64,000 bases of DNA from Formicincola oecophyllae. Its GTDB lineage: Bacteria; Pseudomonadota; Alphaproteobacteria; Acetobacterales; Acetobacteraceae. Both the position numbers and the translations under genes were made by a program. Below are positions 17,196 through 26,467 of this stretch, piece after piece. The notes under the pieces are model-generated. The model had not been told where the DNA came from, searched no databases, and worked only from the letters and a program-made list of their open reading frames with translations. The DNA lies in assembly GCF_006542395.2 (NCBI RefSeq), contig NZ_CP038231.1:620001-684000 (forward strand). Direction: 5' to 3'. How positions within the stretch are numbered: position 1 is the first letter of the stretch; each line of letters starts with the position of its first letter.

Positions 17196-18095
17196 TCAAG
17201 CCATGACGCGCAACGCCGCCAGAACAGCCTTGAAAGCGGCCCTGTGATGGCGCCTGCTGGGGTACCAAAGATAAAACCCTTCAAAAGGCGCGCACCATTC
17301 CTCCAGCAAAGCAACCAACTTGCCTGAGCGCAGCCAGGGCTGTGCTAAGCCTTCAAAAACAAAAGCCACCCCAGCGCCCGCTAAAGCTGCCTGCACCAAC
17401 AGGGAGGCGTCATTGGCTTTCACGGGGCCATCTGGCAGCAGCCGGAACAGCTTGCCTGCGCGCTCAAACTCCCATGCGTAAAGCTGGCCGCTGTTAAAAC
17501 GCTGCCCCAAGCAATGATGGGGGTGCAGAGCGGCAGGGGTTTGAGGGCAGCCATGGCGCGCTACCCATGCAGGGCTGGCAACAGGTAGCATACGTTGGGG
17601 GCCACTGATGGCCACCGCCACCATGTCTGGCCCCAAAGCTTCCCCCAAGCGCACACCGGCATCGCAATTTTGTGCTACGATGTCGTCAAAGGCTGAACTG
17701 GCCACAAATTCCACAATCAGCCCCTCATGCTGCGCCAACAGGGGTTGCAACCGCGGCCAAAGCAAGAACTGCGCCACGTCTGGCGCCACGTTGAGGCGCA
17801 CTGTCCCTGCCACTCGCTCCTGCAGCGCATGGGCCTCTGCCAAAGCGCCTTCAATGTGCTGGAAACCCGTTTGAAGGGCTTCCCACAAACCTTCCCCCAC
17901 AGCAGTGGGGCGTACACTGCGTGTGGAACGGTTCAGCAAACGCATCCCAAGGCGTTGTTCCAGCTTACGCATGCGGTGGCTGACAGCGGATGGGCTGATG
18001 CCCAGCTGGCGTGCCGCCCCTGCAAACCCGCCTGCTTTCACAACAGCGTGAAACACGCTCAGGCTTTCCAGGGGCAGGGGATAATCATCACGCAT
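17196..18095 (-). CDS. LysR-family transcriptional regulator
   Basis: Regulator of 299 residues. The N-terminal winged helix-turn-helix is clear: LESLSVFHAVVKAGGFAGAA, then RQLGISPSAVSHRMRKLEQRLG and LLNRSTRSVRPTAVGEGL. The remaining two-thirds form a periplasmic-binding-like effector domain (GTVRLNVAPDVAQFLLWP, DAGVRLGEALGPDM). It is divergent from the NepI-like exporter at 18289 and upstream of the succinate-semialdehyde dehydrogenase on its own strand. LysR proteins commonly control divergent neighbours, and inverted TTTGGCAC/GTGCCAAA elements lie in the shared region. The effector is unknown. Confidence 0.92.
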   Translation of the reverse strand: MRDDYPLPLESLSVFHAVVKAGGFAGAARQLGISPSAVSHRMRKLEQRLGMRLLNRSTRSVRPTAVGEGLWEALQTGFQHIEGALAEAHALQERVAGTVRLNVAPDVAQFLLWPRLQPLLAQHEGLIVEFVASSAFDDIVAQNCDAGVRLGEALGPDMVAVAISGPQRMLPVASPAWVARHGCPQTPAALHPHHCLGQRFNSGQLYAWEFERAGKLFRLLPDGPVKANDASLLVQAALAGAGVAFVFEGLAQPWLRSGKLVALLEEWCAPFEGFYLWYPSRRHHRAAFKAVLAALRVMA

Positions 18096-18112
18096 GGGGC
18101 TTCACACCAATT

Positions 18113-18196
18113 TTTGGCACGGGGGAACCTATAGGAACGCTGGCAGCGCCCCTAGCCTATAAAGGCTTGGAAAACACAAAACGCCAAGGTGCCAAA
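18113..18196. promoter_or_regulatory. Candidate LysR operator region
   Basis: Between lysR-type (18095) and MFS (18289) genes, TTTGGCAC (18113-18120) and GTGCCAAA (18189-18196) form perfect 8-bp inverted arms 68 bp apart. The palindrome CCTATAGG (18128-18135) lies between them. The layout would suit regulator binding over two divergent promoters, but no canonical T-N11-A pair was singled out. Confidence 0.45.
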
Positions 18197-18288
18197 TGCC
18201 CTGGGCGCCATTAATGAAAAGCGCTCACAAACCTCATGAGGGCGCCTGTCCTGGTGCTTTGGGTGAACTGTTCGCTACTCACTTGGGC

Positions 18289-19488
18289 ATGACCCAAACC
18301 ACACCCACCACCCTGCACAAGCCCTCGGCGATCAGGGCTTTGGCGTTTTGCGTTTTTCTGCTGATTACGGCTGAATTCATGCCAGCCAGCTTGCTGACAC
18401 CTTTGGCGCATTCCCTTCACGCTACAGATGCCATGGTGGGGCAGGCCATCTCCATTTCAGGGCTTTTTGCCGTTGTCGCCAGTCTGACGCTCACCATGGT
18501 TTTGCCGCGCCTGGACAGGCGCACCATGCTTCTGGGCTTGACCTTATGCTTGACGCTTTCATTGGCGTTGATGGCCATGGCTGACCATTTCGCCATGCTG
18601 ATGGTTTCACGTGCTTTGCTGGGGATGGTGATTGGTGGCTTTTGGGCTTTGTCGACATCTGTGGTGATACGCTTGGCAGCACCACCACAAGTCCCGGCCG
18701 CCTTGGCCACCTTGTACATGGGCAATGCCGTTGCCGTGGCGTTAGCGCCAGCGGTGGGGAACTGGCTGGGCATGAAGCTGGGCTGGCGCAGCGTGTTCTG
18801 GGCCTTGGTACCTTTGGCAGCCTATGCCCTTTTGTGGCAGGCCAAGGCGTTGCCACCTTTAACCCCCCAAGCCAAACCAGGCTGGGACAGTTTGCGCGCG
18901 TTGCTGGCGAAGCCTGGCTTTATGGTGGGATTGCTAGCGCTCATGGTGGATTTCACAGGTGCTTTCTGTGCCTTCACCTATTTCAGGCCCTTTCTGGAAA
19001 ACGTCACCCATTTGACTGGGCAAGGTTTGTCACTGGCTTTCCTGGCGTTGGGCTGTGCTGCCTTTGTGGGCACAAGCCTGGCGGGGCGTTGGGGGGCACG
19101 CCATCTGCAAGGGCTGTTGTGGCTGGTGCCAGGAGGGCTTGCCATGCTGACCATGGCACTGGCTTTCTGGGGCCAAGCCGTGCCAGCGGTTCTGGTGCTG
19201 CTTTGTGCTTGGGGGGCCTTCAACGCTGCCATGCCGGTTTGCTGGTCTGGCTGGTTGGCGCGTTCTGCACTTGATGACGCTGAGACGGGTGGGGCCCTCA
19301 TGGTGGCGTTGATTCAATTCTCCATCATGGGAGGGGGCATGTTGGGTGGCGTAATTCTCAAACTTGACCAGCCTTCAAGCCCCCTTCTGCTGGGGGGCGC
19401 ATTCCTTTTCCTGGGCGCTGCAATCGCATGGGGGCAAGCAAGCCTAGCGCCCCCAAGCTATAGCGGTGGCGGAGGGTTGGGTGACTAA
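18289..19488 (+). CDS. NepI/AraJ-like MFS exporter
   Basis: Major-facilitator exporter of 399 residues. It resembles E. coli NepI (purine ribonucleoside efflux): TAEFMPASLLTPLAHSL in helix 1, SRALLGMVIGGFWALSTSVVIRL around helix 5, WRSVFWALVPLAAYALLW in helix 6, and the late PVCWSGWLARSALDDAETGG. The start at 18289 gives MTQTTPTTLHKPSA just ahead of the first helix. The frame extends 31 codons upstream into the regulatory region, with no better ribosome-binding site there. It is divergent from a LysR gene, a common arrangement for exporters induced by their substrate. The substrate is unproven. Confidence 0.85.
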   Translation: MTQTTPTTLHKPSAIRALAFCVFLLITAEFMPASLLTPLAHSLHATDAMVGQAISISGLFAVVASLTLTMVLPRLDRRTMLLGLTLCLTLSLALMAMADHFAMLMVSRALLGMVIGGFWALSTSVVIRLAAPPQVPAALATLYMGNAVAVALAPAVGNWLGMKLGWRSVFWALVPLAAYALLWQAKALPPLTPQAKPGWDSLRALLAKPGFMVGLLALMVDFTGAFCAFTYFRPFLENVTHLTGQGLSLAFLALGCAAFVGTSLAGRWGARHLQGLLWLVPGGLAMLTMALAFWGQAVPAVLVLLCAWGAFNAAMPVCWSGWLARSALDDAETGGALMVALIQFSIMGGGMLGGVILKLDQPSSPLLLGGAFLFLGAAIAWGQASLAPPSYSGGGGLGD

Positions 19489-19542
19489 AAGTGCCCACAA
19501 TGGCCTTTCCTCAGCCACACCATCCCTGTTGCCAGGGGGCCG

Positions 19543-20814
19543 TCAGCCGTGGCCCTTGGTCCGCTTGATGGCCGCGCCAGCGCCTGCCAGTTTGCGCTCC
19601 ACCCCTTCGTAACCACGGTCAAGATGGTAGACGCGGCTCAGGATGGTTTCACCTTCCGCCACCAACCCAGCTAAGATGAGGGAGAACGAGGCCCGCAGAT
19701 CCGTTGCCATGACGCTGGCCCCTGAAAGCTTCGGCACCCCCCTGATGATGGCTGAGCGGCCCTGGACATTGATGTTGGCGCCCATGCGGTTGAGTTCAGG
19801 CACATGCATGAAGCGGTTCTCGAAAATGGTCTCTGTCATCATGGAGGCCCCCTCAGCCACAGCAAGCATGGCCATGAACTGGGCCTGCATGTCTGTGGGG
19901 AAACCAGGGTAAGGTTCTGTCATCAGGTCTGTGCCCTGCAGGCGCCCTGCTGCCGGACCGCGCACACGGAAGCCGTTTTCCTCCACATCTACGCGCGCCC
20001 CCGTTGCGCGCAAAGCGTCAATAACGGCCCCCATGTCAGCTGCCTGGCCTTTTTCCAGGAAAACATCACCACCTGTGATGGCAGCCGCGCAGGCGTAAGT
20101 GCCGCATTCAATGCGGTCGGCCATCACAGCGTAGCGGGCCCCATGAAGGGCCTTGACCCCTTCAACCGTGATAGTCCCTGTGCCACCACCTGAAACCTTG
20201 GCCCCCATAGCATTGAGGCAATTGCAGAGGTCAATGATCTCTGGCTCGCGGGCAGCGTTGACGATCTTGGTGGTGCCTTGGGCCAGGGTCGCGGCCATCA
20301 CGAGGTTTTCGGTAGCACCTACGCTGGCGAAGGGCAGGTTGATGACGGCCCCTTTCAAACCACCCTTGGGGGCCTCCGCCTGGATGTAGCCGCCATCAAG
20401 CGTGATGGTGGCCCCCATGGCCTCAAACCCCTTCAGGTGCAGGTCCACAGGGCGCGTGCCAATGGCGCAGCCGCCAGGCAGTGAAACGCGCGCCTTGCCC
20501 ATGCGGGCCAAAAGCGGCCCCAAAACCAGGATAGAGGCACGCATTTTGCGCACAATGTCATAAGGAGCGTCCACGGAGCTGGGCGTGCCTGAGATGGCCA
20601 GCTGGCCCGGCGCGTCCTCCACTACGTTCATGCCCAAGTGGCGCAGAAGCTCTGCCATGGTTTTGATGTCAGCGATCTCTGGCACATTGGAAAGTTCCAG
20701 CGGGCCTTTACCCAGCAGCCCAGCCACCATGAGCTTGAGGCCGGAATTCTTGGCGCCGCTGATGCGGATGGTGCCATCCAGTACAGAGCCACCTTGGATG
20801 ATGAACTGATCCAT
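19543..20814 (-). CDS. murA: UDP-N-acetylglucosamine 1-carboxyvinyltransferase
   Basis: First committed enzyme of peptidoglycan synthesis. It transfers enolpyruvate from PEP to UDP-GlcNAc in the cytoplasm. It has 423 residues, the usual length. The start [10 protein letters not shown] and the active-site loop [13 protein letters not shown] with catalytic Cys116 are present, so the enzyme should be fosfomycin-sensitive in type. The N-terminal AKNS (Lys22, Asn23) and the [13 protein letters not shown] segment are also typical. ATG 20814 has AAGGGAAAG upstream; a longer frame adds 15 unlikely residues. dcd follows... upstream order is murA then, 171 nt before its start on the other side, dcd on the same strand. 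Confidence 0.96.
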   Translation of the reverse strand: MDQFIIQGGSVLDGTIRISGAKNSGLKLMVAGLLGKGPLELSNVPEIADIKTMAELLRHLGMNVVEDAPGQLAISGTPSSVDAPYDIVRKMRASILVLGPLLARMGKARVSLPGGCAIGTRPVDLHLKGFEAMGATITLDGGYIQAEAPKGGLKGAVINLPFASVGATENLVMAATLAQGTTKIVNAAREPEIIDLCNCLNAMGAKVSGGGTGTITVEGVKALHGARYAVMADRIECGTYACAAAITGGDVFLEKGQAADMGAVIDALRATGARVDVEENGFRVRGPAAGRLQGTDLMTEPYPGFPTDMQAQFMAMLAVAEGASMMTETIFENRFMHVPELNRMGANINVQGRSAIIRGVPKLSGASVMATDLRASFSLILAGLVAEGETILSRVYHLDRGYEGVERKLAGAGAAIKRTKGHG

Positions 20815-20985
20815 GACTGCTTTCCCTTGCCTGCGTTGAAGGCCTGTGGTGGTTGCCAACCAGGGCGCGCCCCAGGCTGGCCATGTCTTGATTGCTGTCT
20901 AGGGCAGCATCAAGGCGGCTTCATGGCCTGCCCGTCAACCCAGCTGCCCTTTCCACCTTTGGCGTGGTTTGTTCAAAGCCATGTT

Positions 20986-21537
20986 TTAAAGTCGTGGGGT
21001 CACCACACCGCTCTGGTGCATGTATTTGCCAGCGCGGTCAGCATAGCTCACCTCACAAGGGCTGGCGCCCTTGAAAAACAGGAACTGGCAGATGCCCTCA
21101 TTGGCGTAGATGCGTGCTGGCAAGGGGGTGGTGTTGCTGATCTCTATCGTCACCTGCCCTTCCCATTCAGGCTCCAAAGGGGTGACGTTAACGATGATGC
21201 CGCAACGGGCGTAAGTCGATTTGCCCAGACACACCACCAGGACGTCACGGGGAATGCGGAAACGTTCCACCGTGTGGGCCAGCGCGAAACTGTTAGGGGG
21301 TATGGTGATGTCGCCGCGGCGCGTCACGAAGCTGTGTGGGCTGAAGTGCTTCGGGTCCACGATGGCGCTGTCCACATCCGTAAAAATGCGGAACTCGTCA
21401 GCAACGCGCGCATCATAGCCATAGGAGGACAAGCCGTAGGAAATCACGCCCTCGCGCTTCTGCGCTTCCGTGAAAGGTTCGATCATGCGCTCCGTAAGCG
21501 CCATTTCACGGATCCAGGTGTCAGGCATGATGCTCAT
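20986..21537 (-). CDS. dcd: dCTP deaminase
   Basis: Trimeric cytoplasmic enzyme that deaminates dCTP to dUTP for thymidylate synthesis, 183 residues. Recognisable segments are the start [24 protein letters not shown], the catalytic-site block [24 protein letters not shown] (Arg and Glu of the active site) and the C-terminal [17 protein letters not shown] lies 6 nt upstream of ATG 21537, which favours it over the ATG three codons later. A stand-alone gene between murA and the GNAT gene, with about 150 nt upstream. Confidence 0.95.
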   Translation of the reverse strand: MSIMPDTWIREMALTERMIEPFTEAQKREGVISYGLSSYGYDARVADEFRIFTDVDSAIVDPKHFSPHSFVTRRGDITIPPNSFALAHTVERFRIPRDVLVVCLGKSTYARCGIIVNVTPLEPEWEGQVTIEISNTTPLPARIYANEGICQFLFFKGASPCEVSYADRAGKYMHQSGVVTPRL

Positions 21538-21690
21538 GGTCAGTCCTTGTCTTGGCCGGTTCTGAGGCAGTTGGTTCAGGGGTGGGGTGGAACTTATAGC
21601 CCAATGGCACTTGGATGGGCAGCCTGCAGCCTCCCCTCTTTTTCAGGACAACATCACAGGACACCCCCCGTAAGGCATCCCCAGCAACCC

Positions 21691-22242
21691 TCACATAGTC
21701 CCGCCATCCTTCAGGAGGTAGGTGACTGTTTTGGCACCCCCATGAAGGGTACCACGTCCCACAGGCCTGAACCCTAAAGCGGCATGGAAAGCGTCTGAGG
21801 CGGGGTTGGGCGGCTGATGGTTGACCTCGCACACAAGTCGGTTTTGGACTGCAGTCGCCATGGCTTTCCACAAATCGCGGTAAAGCTCCCTGCCCAATCC
21901 CCGCCCCTGTGCGGCATCAGCCACGCAGATGCGATCAAGATAGATGAAACGCCGCCAGCACCAGCGTCGCTTGAACCACCTGAAATTGGGATTGTCGTAT
22001 AAAGCGTCCTGGTCCATGGCCCATGCAAAAGCCAGCAAGGGCCTGCCGGGACCTTGACCCCTGATTTGGCGCGCCCACCAGCTTAGACCCAACAAAGCAC
22101 GGAGCCCCTCCCCATCCAGCCATGACAATTCACGGGCATGATGGTTATTGAGCGTTAAAATCGCTCCTTCATCCGCAAGCTTGATGGGTTGGGGGTGTTC
22201 GCCTGAAAGCGCACTGCCCTGGCTCAGTCCCAGCTGACTCAA
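21691..22242 (-). CDS. GNAT-family acetyltransferase
   Basis: Protein of 183 residues with the GNAT acetyl-CoA fold. The conserved motif A is IYLDRICVADAAQGRGLGRELY, giving the pyrophosphate-binding Q-x-x-G-x-G turn; the later CEVNHQPPNPASDAFHAALGF is typical motif B. No substrate is evident. Its ATG overlaps the stop of the DMT permease by 4 nt (ATGA), a sign of translational coupling. It is the last gene of a three-gene cluster that starts with a 70-residue protein. Confidence 0.85.
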   Translation of the reverse strand: MSQLGLSQGSALSGEHPQPIKLADEGAILTLNNHHARELSWLDGEGLRALLGLSWWARQIRGQGPGRPLLAFAWAMDQDALYDNPNFRWFKRRWCWRRFIYLDRICVADAAQGRGLGRELYRDLWKAMATAVQNRLVCEVNHQPPNPASDAFHAALGFRPVGRGTLHGGAKTVTYLLKDGGTM

Positions 22243-23315
22243 TGGGATTCTCCCTTGCTGCTATTAGGCGCAAGCAAAGGCGCTGCCGCAGCTTGGGCAG
22301 CGCTGCGGTAAGGCCAGCGCCGCATGGCAGCGCCGCGCAGGGTGCGGCGCAGATGGGGCCAGTTCGGGCGCAGTTCTGAAAAGAACACGCCTGTCACGAT
22401 GCACCCTGCCCCCACTATAGTCATGGGCCCCAGCGGTTCCCCCATGAGGCGCCCAATCAGCCCACCCCAGATGGGCTCGGTGGAATAAATCATGGTGGCG
22501 CGCGTGGCGGAAACTGACTTCTGCGCCCAGCTCATCACCAACTGCACCACAGCGCTGAGAAGTCCCATGGCGATGGCGCACCAAACCCAAGGCGCGTGGA
22601 AGGAAGGGAGTTTCTCCCCGCTGAACACCATGGCCACCGCAGCCACTAAGGCCCCAGACAACAGCTGAACGATAGTCAGCCGGCGCGGGTTGGCACCAAG
22701 GGCAAACATACTGATGAGCAGGATCTCAAACGCGAAGGCAATGGTGCCAACCAGCGTGTAGACATCACCTGTGGAAAAGTGCAGGCCGCTTTTCTGCGGA
22801 CCAGCCAGCAGCACCAACCCCGTGAAGGCAAAGGCGATGCCCACCCAGCTCATCAGGCTGGGGGCCTTTTTCTGCACAAGCCATTGCAATAACGGCACCA
22901 AGGGTACGTAAAGCGCCGTCAAAAAAGCGGAACGGCTTGAGGGTATCGTCTCAAGCCCCGTGCTTTGGAGCATATACCCTGCCGCCAGAGCCAGCCCAAT
23001 CAAGCTGCCGTGAATGACCTCACTTTTACGCATGCCGCGAATGCAGCTGACACCTGTCATCAAGAAAACGAAAAAAGCCGCGATCAGGAAACGTACAGCC
23101 ACAAAAAAACAGGGTCCACAGGATTCCATCGCCAGGTGCAACACATAGTAGGTGCCACCCCAGAACATGGTAACCACCGCTAATGCCCCTTCCTGGGGGG
23201 TGGGGATAAGGTGGGCTAGCCTGTTCCAGAGCCCCTTGGAGCGTGTGGTTGGCCCCACAGCTTCAGCGTTGGGTGCTGGGGAGGTGCTCGCAGCCCCTTT
23301 ACCATCCCCCTTCAT
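22239..23315 (-). CDS. EamA/DMT-family permease, second copy
   Basis: Membrane permease of 358 residues with two EamA halves and about ten helices. Signatures are VTMFWGGTYYVLHLA, GLETIPSSRSAFLTALYVPLVPLLQW, FSTGDVYTLVGTIAFAFEIL and IYSTEPIWGGLIGRLMG. These line up with the permease at 5090-6175, so the two are paralogues; here the N-terminus is longer (about 40 polar residues before helix 1). It overlaps the upstream small gene and the downstream GNAT gene by 4 nt each, so the three are one translational unit. The substrate is unknown. Confidence 0.88.
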   Translation of the reverse strand: MKGDGKGAASTSPAPNAEAVGPTTRSKGLWNRLAHLIPTPQEGALAVVTMFWGGTYYVLHLAMESCGPCFFVAVRFLIAAFFVFLMTGVSCIRGMRKSEVIHGSLIGLALAAGYMLQSTGLETIPSSRSAFLTALYVPLVPLLQWLVQKKAPSLMSWVGIAFAFTGLVLLAGPQKSGLHFSTGDVYTLVGTIAFAFEILLISMFALGANPRRLTIVQLLSGALVAAVAMVFSGEKLPSFHAPWVWCAIAMGLLSAVVQLVMSWAQKSVSATRATMIYSTEPIWGGLIGRLMGEPLGPMTIVGAGCIVTGVFFSELRPNWPHLRRTLRGAAMRRWPYRSAAQAAAAPLLAPNSSKGESH

Positions 23316-23524
23316 GAAGGATGGCCAGAAGGAGCGGTTTGGCCGCTTGGCATGGGGGTGGGCTTTTCCAGGGCAGCCTGGGCGCGGGCCTGCGCTTTGC
23401 GGCGTAGCAAATTGGCGCGCAGGGCTTCAGCCTGGCGGCGCGTGCGTTCTGCCTCCCGCTCCAGGGCCTTGGGGGTGCGATGGGGGCGGGCAGGTGGGGC
23501 TGCCTGGGAGGTAGTGTCAGTCAT
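23312..23524 (-). CDS. Small charged hypothetical protein
   Basis: A 70-residue protein not recognised. Pro/Arg-rich start, then a long Ala/Glu/Arg helix (KALEREAERTRRQAEALRAN), then a Pro/Ser tail. No signal peptide or membrane segment is visible; a short cytoplasmic coiled-coil is likely. It is kept because its stop overlaps the ATG of the DMT permease (ATGA) and the permease in turn overlaps the GNAT gene, an arrangement that argues for a real gene. The ribosome-binding site is weak. Similar small basic proteins are widespread and often unannotated. Confidence 0.55.
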   Translation of the reverse strand: MTDTTSQAAPPARPHRTPKALEREAERTRRQAEALRANLLRRKAQARAQAALEKPTPMPSGQTAPSGHPS

Positions 23525-23578
23525 GGGCGGTCATCCAATGGCAAGGGGTTGATCTGATGGCCTTGCCCAAGCTGTTTT

Positions 23579-24973
23579 TCAAGTGATTTTCCATGTGCCG
23601 CCAGCATCAAGGTCATTTTCCAGCGCCTTGACGAAACGTTGGGCCAGATGGGTTCCCAAGAGTTCGTCATACACCGTCAAGGTCTGCATCTGCATGCGTA
23701 CAGTGCTGAAATGCTCCTGGGCATGGTGGCGCGCCAACTGCCCAGCTTCTACCAAAGCGCTGGGGCGCTCCCCCGGTGCGGGTGGGGAAAGGCTCGCCAC
23801 CAAGCCGCCCTCCTCCTGTACCTCTTCCAAAATGAGGCTGATAGCGTCAGCCAAGGCCTTCTCATCGCCAGGGGGCACAAGGAGTCCTGTTTCGCCATTG
23901 AGGATGGTTTCGATGAAGCCACCATGGTTGCTGGCCACAACCATACGCTCCATGAACTGGGCCTCCACCGCCACGCGTCCGAAAGGCTCCGGGCTGAGGC
24001 TTGGCGCCACCACCAAGGTGGAGAGGACATAGGCTGCTGGCATGTCATCACAGGCTCCAACAAAGCGCAGCCTGTCGGTCAAGGTCAGGGTCTTGCCCTG
24101 CTGGGGGGTGCCTTTGCTGAAAAGCTCCTTGTCCAGCTTGCCGGCCATGGCGTAGAGGCGCTTAGCGTAGGCTGGATCCGTCTCAGGCCCAGCCAGAACA
24201 CAGTACCAGGGCTCAGGGTGGCGCCGCACCAGGTCAGCCAAGGCAGCCATGAGGACATGTTGGCCTTTCCAGGGGGTCAGGCGTCCTGGTGCCAAGATGA
24301 CGGGCACGTCAGGTGGCAGTGACCAGGCATCCAGCAAGGCCTGCACCCGGTTGCCCGTCACAAGGACAGGGTCAAAACGCGATCCTGCCCCACGCGGGAT
24401 CAAGCGCAGGCGCTCGGTGGCGTCAGGGTGGGCTTTCTCAATCATGGCCTGCATGTGTTTGGAAACCGTGATGATACGGTCTGCATGAACCAGCCCAGAA
24501 TTGTAGAACCGCTTGAACAATCCGCCATTGGTCGCACGCACCTGGTGCAGCCCATGCCAGGTGGTGACTAAGGGCACCTTCTCCGCTTTGCAGGCCGCGG
24601 CCGCAACCCAACTTGGCCAGCGCGAGCGCGCATGCACAAGCTTCACTTTGTTGCGCCTAATGAGGCGCCGCACCGCCCGCACCGCCCGCCAATAGGCCAA
24701 GGGGGAGGCGCTTTTGCCCAAATCCAACGGAATATGCTCCCCCCCGCCAAGGCGCAGCCTATTCAACAATGGCCCCCCTTTGGAGGCGACAAGGGCGTGG
24801 GCGCCAGCGGTGCTGAGGGCTGACGCCATCTCCACCGCTCCTTCTTGTGCGCCGCCATGGCTGAGGTCAGGCAGGAGCTGCAGCACATTCAAGGGCTCGG
24901 CCAAGGGCTTCAACATGGCTATGGCTGAAGGGGGTGGAGGCGTGGCGCCTGAACGCGGCGATACGGGCTGCAT
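23579..24973 (-). CDS. GT4-type glycosyltransferase
   Basis: Glycosyltransferase of 464 residues with a GT-B fold, probably acting at the cytoplasmic face of the inner membrane on an envelope glycan. The N-terminal domain begins VLQLLPDLSHGGAQEGAVEM, typical of GT4 enzymes. The nucleotide-sugar domain contains APGRLTPWKGQHVLMAAL and the E-x7-E motif in SPEPFGRVAVEAQ. NGETGLLVPPGD is also characteristic. ATG 24973 has GGGAGAAG upstream. It lies 18 nt downstream of the unrecognised envelope-type gene, so the two are likely co-transcribed. The donor and acceptor are unknown. Confidence 0.88.
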   Translation of the reverse strand: MQPVSPRSGATPPPPSAIAMLKPLAEPLNVLQLLPDLSHGGAQEGAVEMASALSTAGAHALVASKGGPLLNRLRLGGGEHIPLDLGKSASPLAYWRAVRAVRRLIRRNKVKLVHARSRWPSWVAAAACKAEKVPLVTTWHGLHQVRATNGGLFKRFYNSGLVHADRIITVSKHMQAMIEKAHPDATERLRLIPRGAGSRFDPVLVTGNRVQALLDAWSLPPDVPVILAPGRLTPWKGQHVLMAALADLVRRHPEPWYCVLAGPETDPAYAKRLYAMAGKLDKELFSKGTPQQGKTLTLTDRLRFVGACDDMPAAYVLSTLVVAPSLSPEPFGRVAVEAQFMERMVVASNHGGFIETILNGETGLLVPPGDEKALADAISLILEEVQEEGGLVASLSPPAPGERPSALVEAGQLARHHAQEHFSTVRMQMQTLTVYDELLGTHLAQRFVKALENDLDAGGTWKIT

Positions 24974-24991
24974 GTTACTTCTCCCTGTCCT

Positions 24992-26227
24992 TCAACCGCC
25001 CACCGGAATGGTGACAATGGCCCCTGTGCCGCGTGTTGTAGCGGCCAGCGCTGTCAGAACCTGCACCATGGTGAACGCTTCCTTGCTTTTGAAATCATCA
25101 TCGCTGATCCAGTACCAGTAGCCCTTGTATTCCACTGCGGCATAGGCATCTGCTGGGGCGCTTGAGCCTGAATGAATGATGACGTCAGGCCGGTTGCCCA
25201 GCTCTATCTGGGCGATCGTGGGCATTGTCTTACCAGATTTCACCGCTTCCGCAGGTACTTCAATGCCATAGGCAAGCTGAGTGAGGATGGCTAGCATGGA
25301 CCGCGTGAGGATGGCGACCTGACCTGGCTTTTCAGGGTAAGGGCCGTAGATCACCTCCGCCACCTGGGCGTCAGGGGAAAGATGGAGGAGGGAACGCACC
25401 TCAGCTTGCGTCTTCTTCAAGGCACTGTCGGTGGTGGGCACCAGCACCATCCAAGCCCGTGATGGGCCATGGCCATTGCCAGCTGCTGGATTGGCTGGCT
25501 TAGCGGTTGGAGCCGCAGGCGGGCTGGTGGTTTCCGAACTGATGCGAATGGTCAAGGCGCCACCGATCTGGAGTTGGCGCAAATCATGCAAAAGCAGGAA
25601 GAAGCGCACATTAGCCCCCCCAAACGGCCCCGCTAGGGGGCTGCGTACATTGGACATGCCGTCAATGGATTGCGCTGTAAGGCGCAGAAGCATGTCCATG
25701 GGCATACTGCCCAGCGACAGGGGAAGCACCATGGCCGGGCTGATGGGGCGGACGATGTTCTCTGCATATTGTTGGCCCGTCAGGGGCTGGTAGGTAATGG
25801 TCGGGCTTTCAGAAAGGGTGGCGCTACCCTGACCGAACAAATAGGTGGCGGCCGCCCCCAGCGGGTAGCCATAAGCACCCCCTGAAACGCTGCGCGATAG
25901 GTTGTAGCCTGAAATGACCTGGGTGGTGTCCAGAAACGTGGGTGGGTCTGCATAACGCAGACGCACGATGTTGAGCAGCATCTCACGTTTGAGCGATTGC
26001 CCAAGCGCCTTGGAGTAACCAAGCTGGTCGCTTTCAAGCCGCCCTGGCCCCAGCCCCAGGCAGCCACCGTTGCCCAAAACCAACGCCAGCCCTATGGCCA
26101 GGCTGCGCCTTGCCAGGGCGTTGGCACCTTTCCACAGCCTTTCCAAGGGCTCAAACCATTTGGGTGCAAGGCGGCACTTAAGCTCCCAGCCCCATTTGCG
26201 CCGTGCATTGCCTAGCCAACTGTCCAA
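24992..26227 (-). CDS. Unrecognised envelope-type protein, possible lipoprotein
   Basis: Hypothetical protein of about 411 residues, not recognised. A hydrophobic segment LARRSLAIGLALVLGNGG followed by Cys (GGC-LG) may be a signal peptide with a non-canonical lipobox. After it come KREMLLNIVRLRYADPPTFLD, a Gly/Ser/Tyr-rich part and a conserved-looking C-terminus YKGYWYWISDDDFKSKEAF. The best start is TTG 26227, with AGGAG 7 nt upstream; the frame is open to GTG 26272, which lacks one. It precedes the GT4 gene by 18 nt, suggesting a shared envelope-glycan role, but that is inference. It is divergent from dnaK. Confidence 0.7.
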   Translation of the reverse strand: MDSWLGNARRKWGWELKCRLAPKWFEPLERLWKGANALARRSLAIGLALVLGNGGCLGLGPGRLESDQLGYSKALGQSLKREMLLNIVRLRYADPPTFLDTTQVISGYNLSRSVSGGAYGYPLGAAATYLFGQGSATLSESPTITYQPLTGQQYAENIVRPISPAMVLPLSLGSMPMDMLLRLTAQSIDGMSNVRSPLAGPFGGANVRFFLLLHDLRQLQIGGALTIRISSETTSPPAAPTAKPANPAAGNGHGPSRAWMVLVPTTDSALKKTQAEVRSLLHLSPDAQVAEVIYGPYPEKPGQVAILTRSMLAILTQLAYGIEVPAEAVKSGKTMPTIAQIELGNRPDVIIHSGSSAPADAYAAVEYKGYWYWISDDDFKSKEAFTMVQVLTALAATTRGTGAIVTIPVGG

Positions 26228-26439
26228 TGCACCGCTCCTCACGCCCTGCCAACAATAAACTCTCCGCGCCACCCAGCAGGCACGCCAGCGTGCAGAATAG
26301 GGAATTTCCCTCCAAGACCCAAAACATCCTTAGAAAGTTCATAAAGTTCATTGGCAAGGCAACTGCCCCTGCCAGCAAACCTCTCACGAAAAGGTTTCAA
26401 AATAGCCTTTCAAAAGCGCGTGAAATCGTATCTTGAGGC

Positions 26440-26467
26440 CTTGAAACCCTTTTGACCCTCCCCAAAT
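26440..26467 (+). promoter_or_regulatory. RpoH (sigma-32) type promoter for dnaK
   Basis: CTTGAA (26440-26445), a 14-nt spacer and CCCCAAAT (26460-26467) match the heat-shock consensus CTTGAA-N13-17-CCCCATNT nearly throughout. The predicted transcript would have a leader of about 110 nt before the dnaK ATG, preceded by AAGGA. No CIRCE repeat (TTAGCACTC...GAGTGCTAA) is present, so sigma-32 control rather than HrcA control is indicated. Confidence 0.8.

Noticed and set aside
20638-21777. Open frame on the plus strand across murA, dcd and the following gap
   Set aside because: Spans two unrelated minus-strand genes; typical of high-GC antisense frames.
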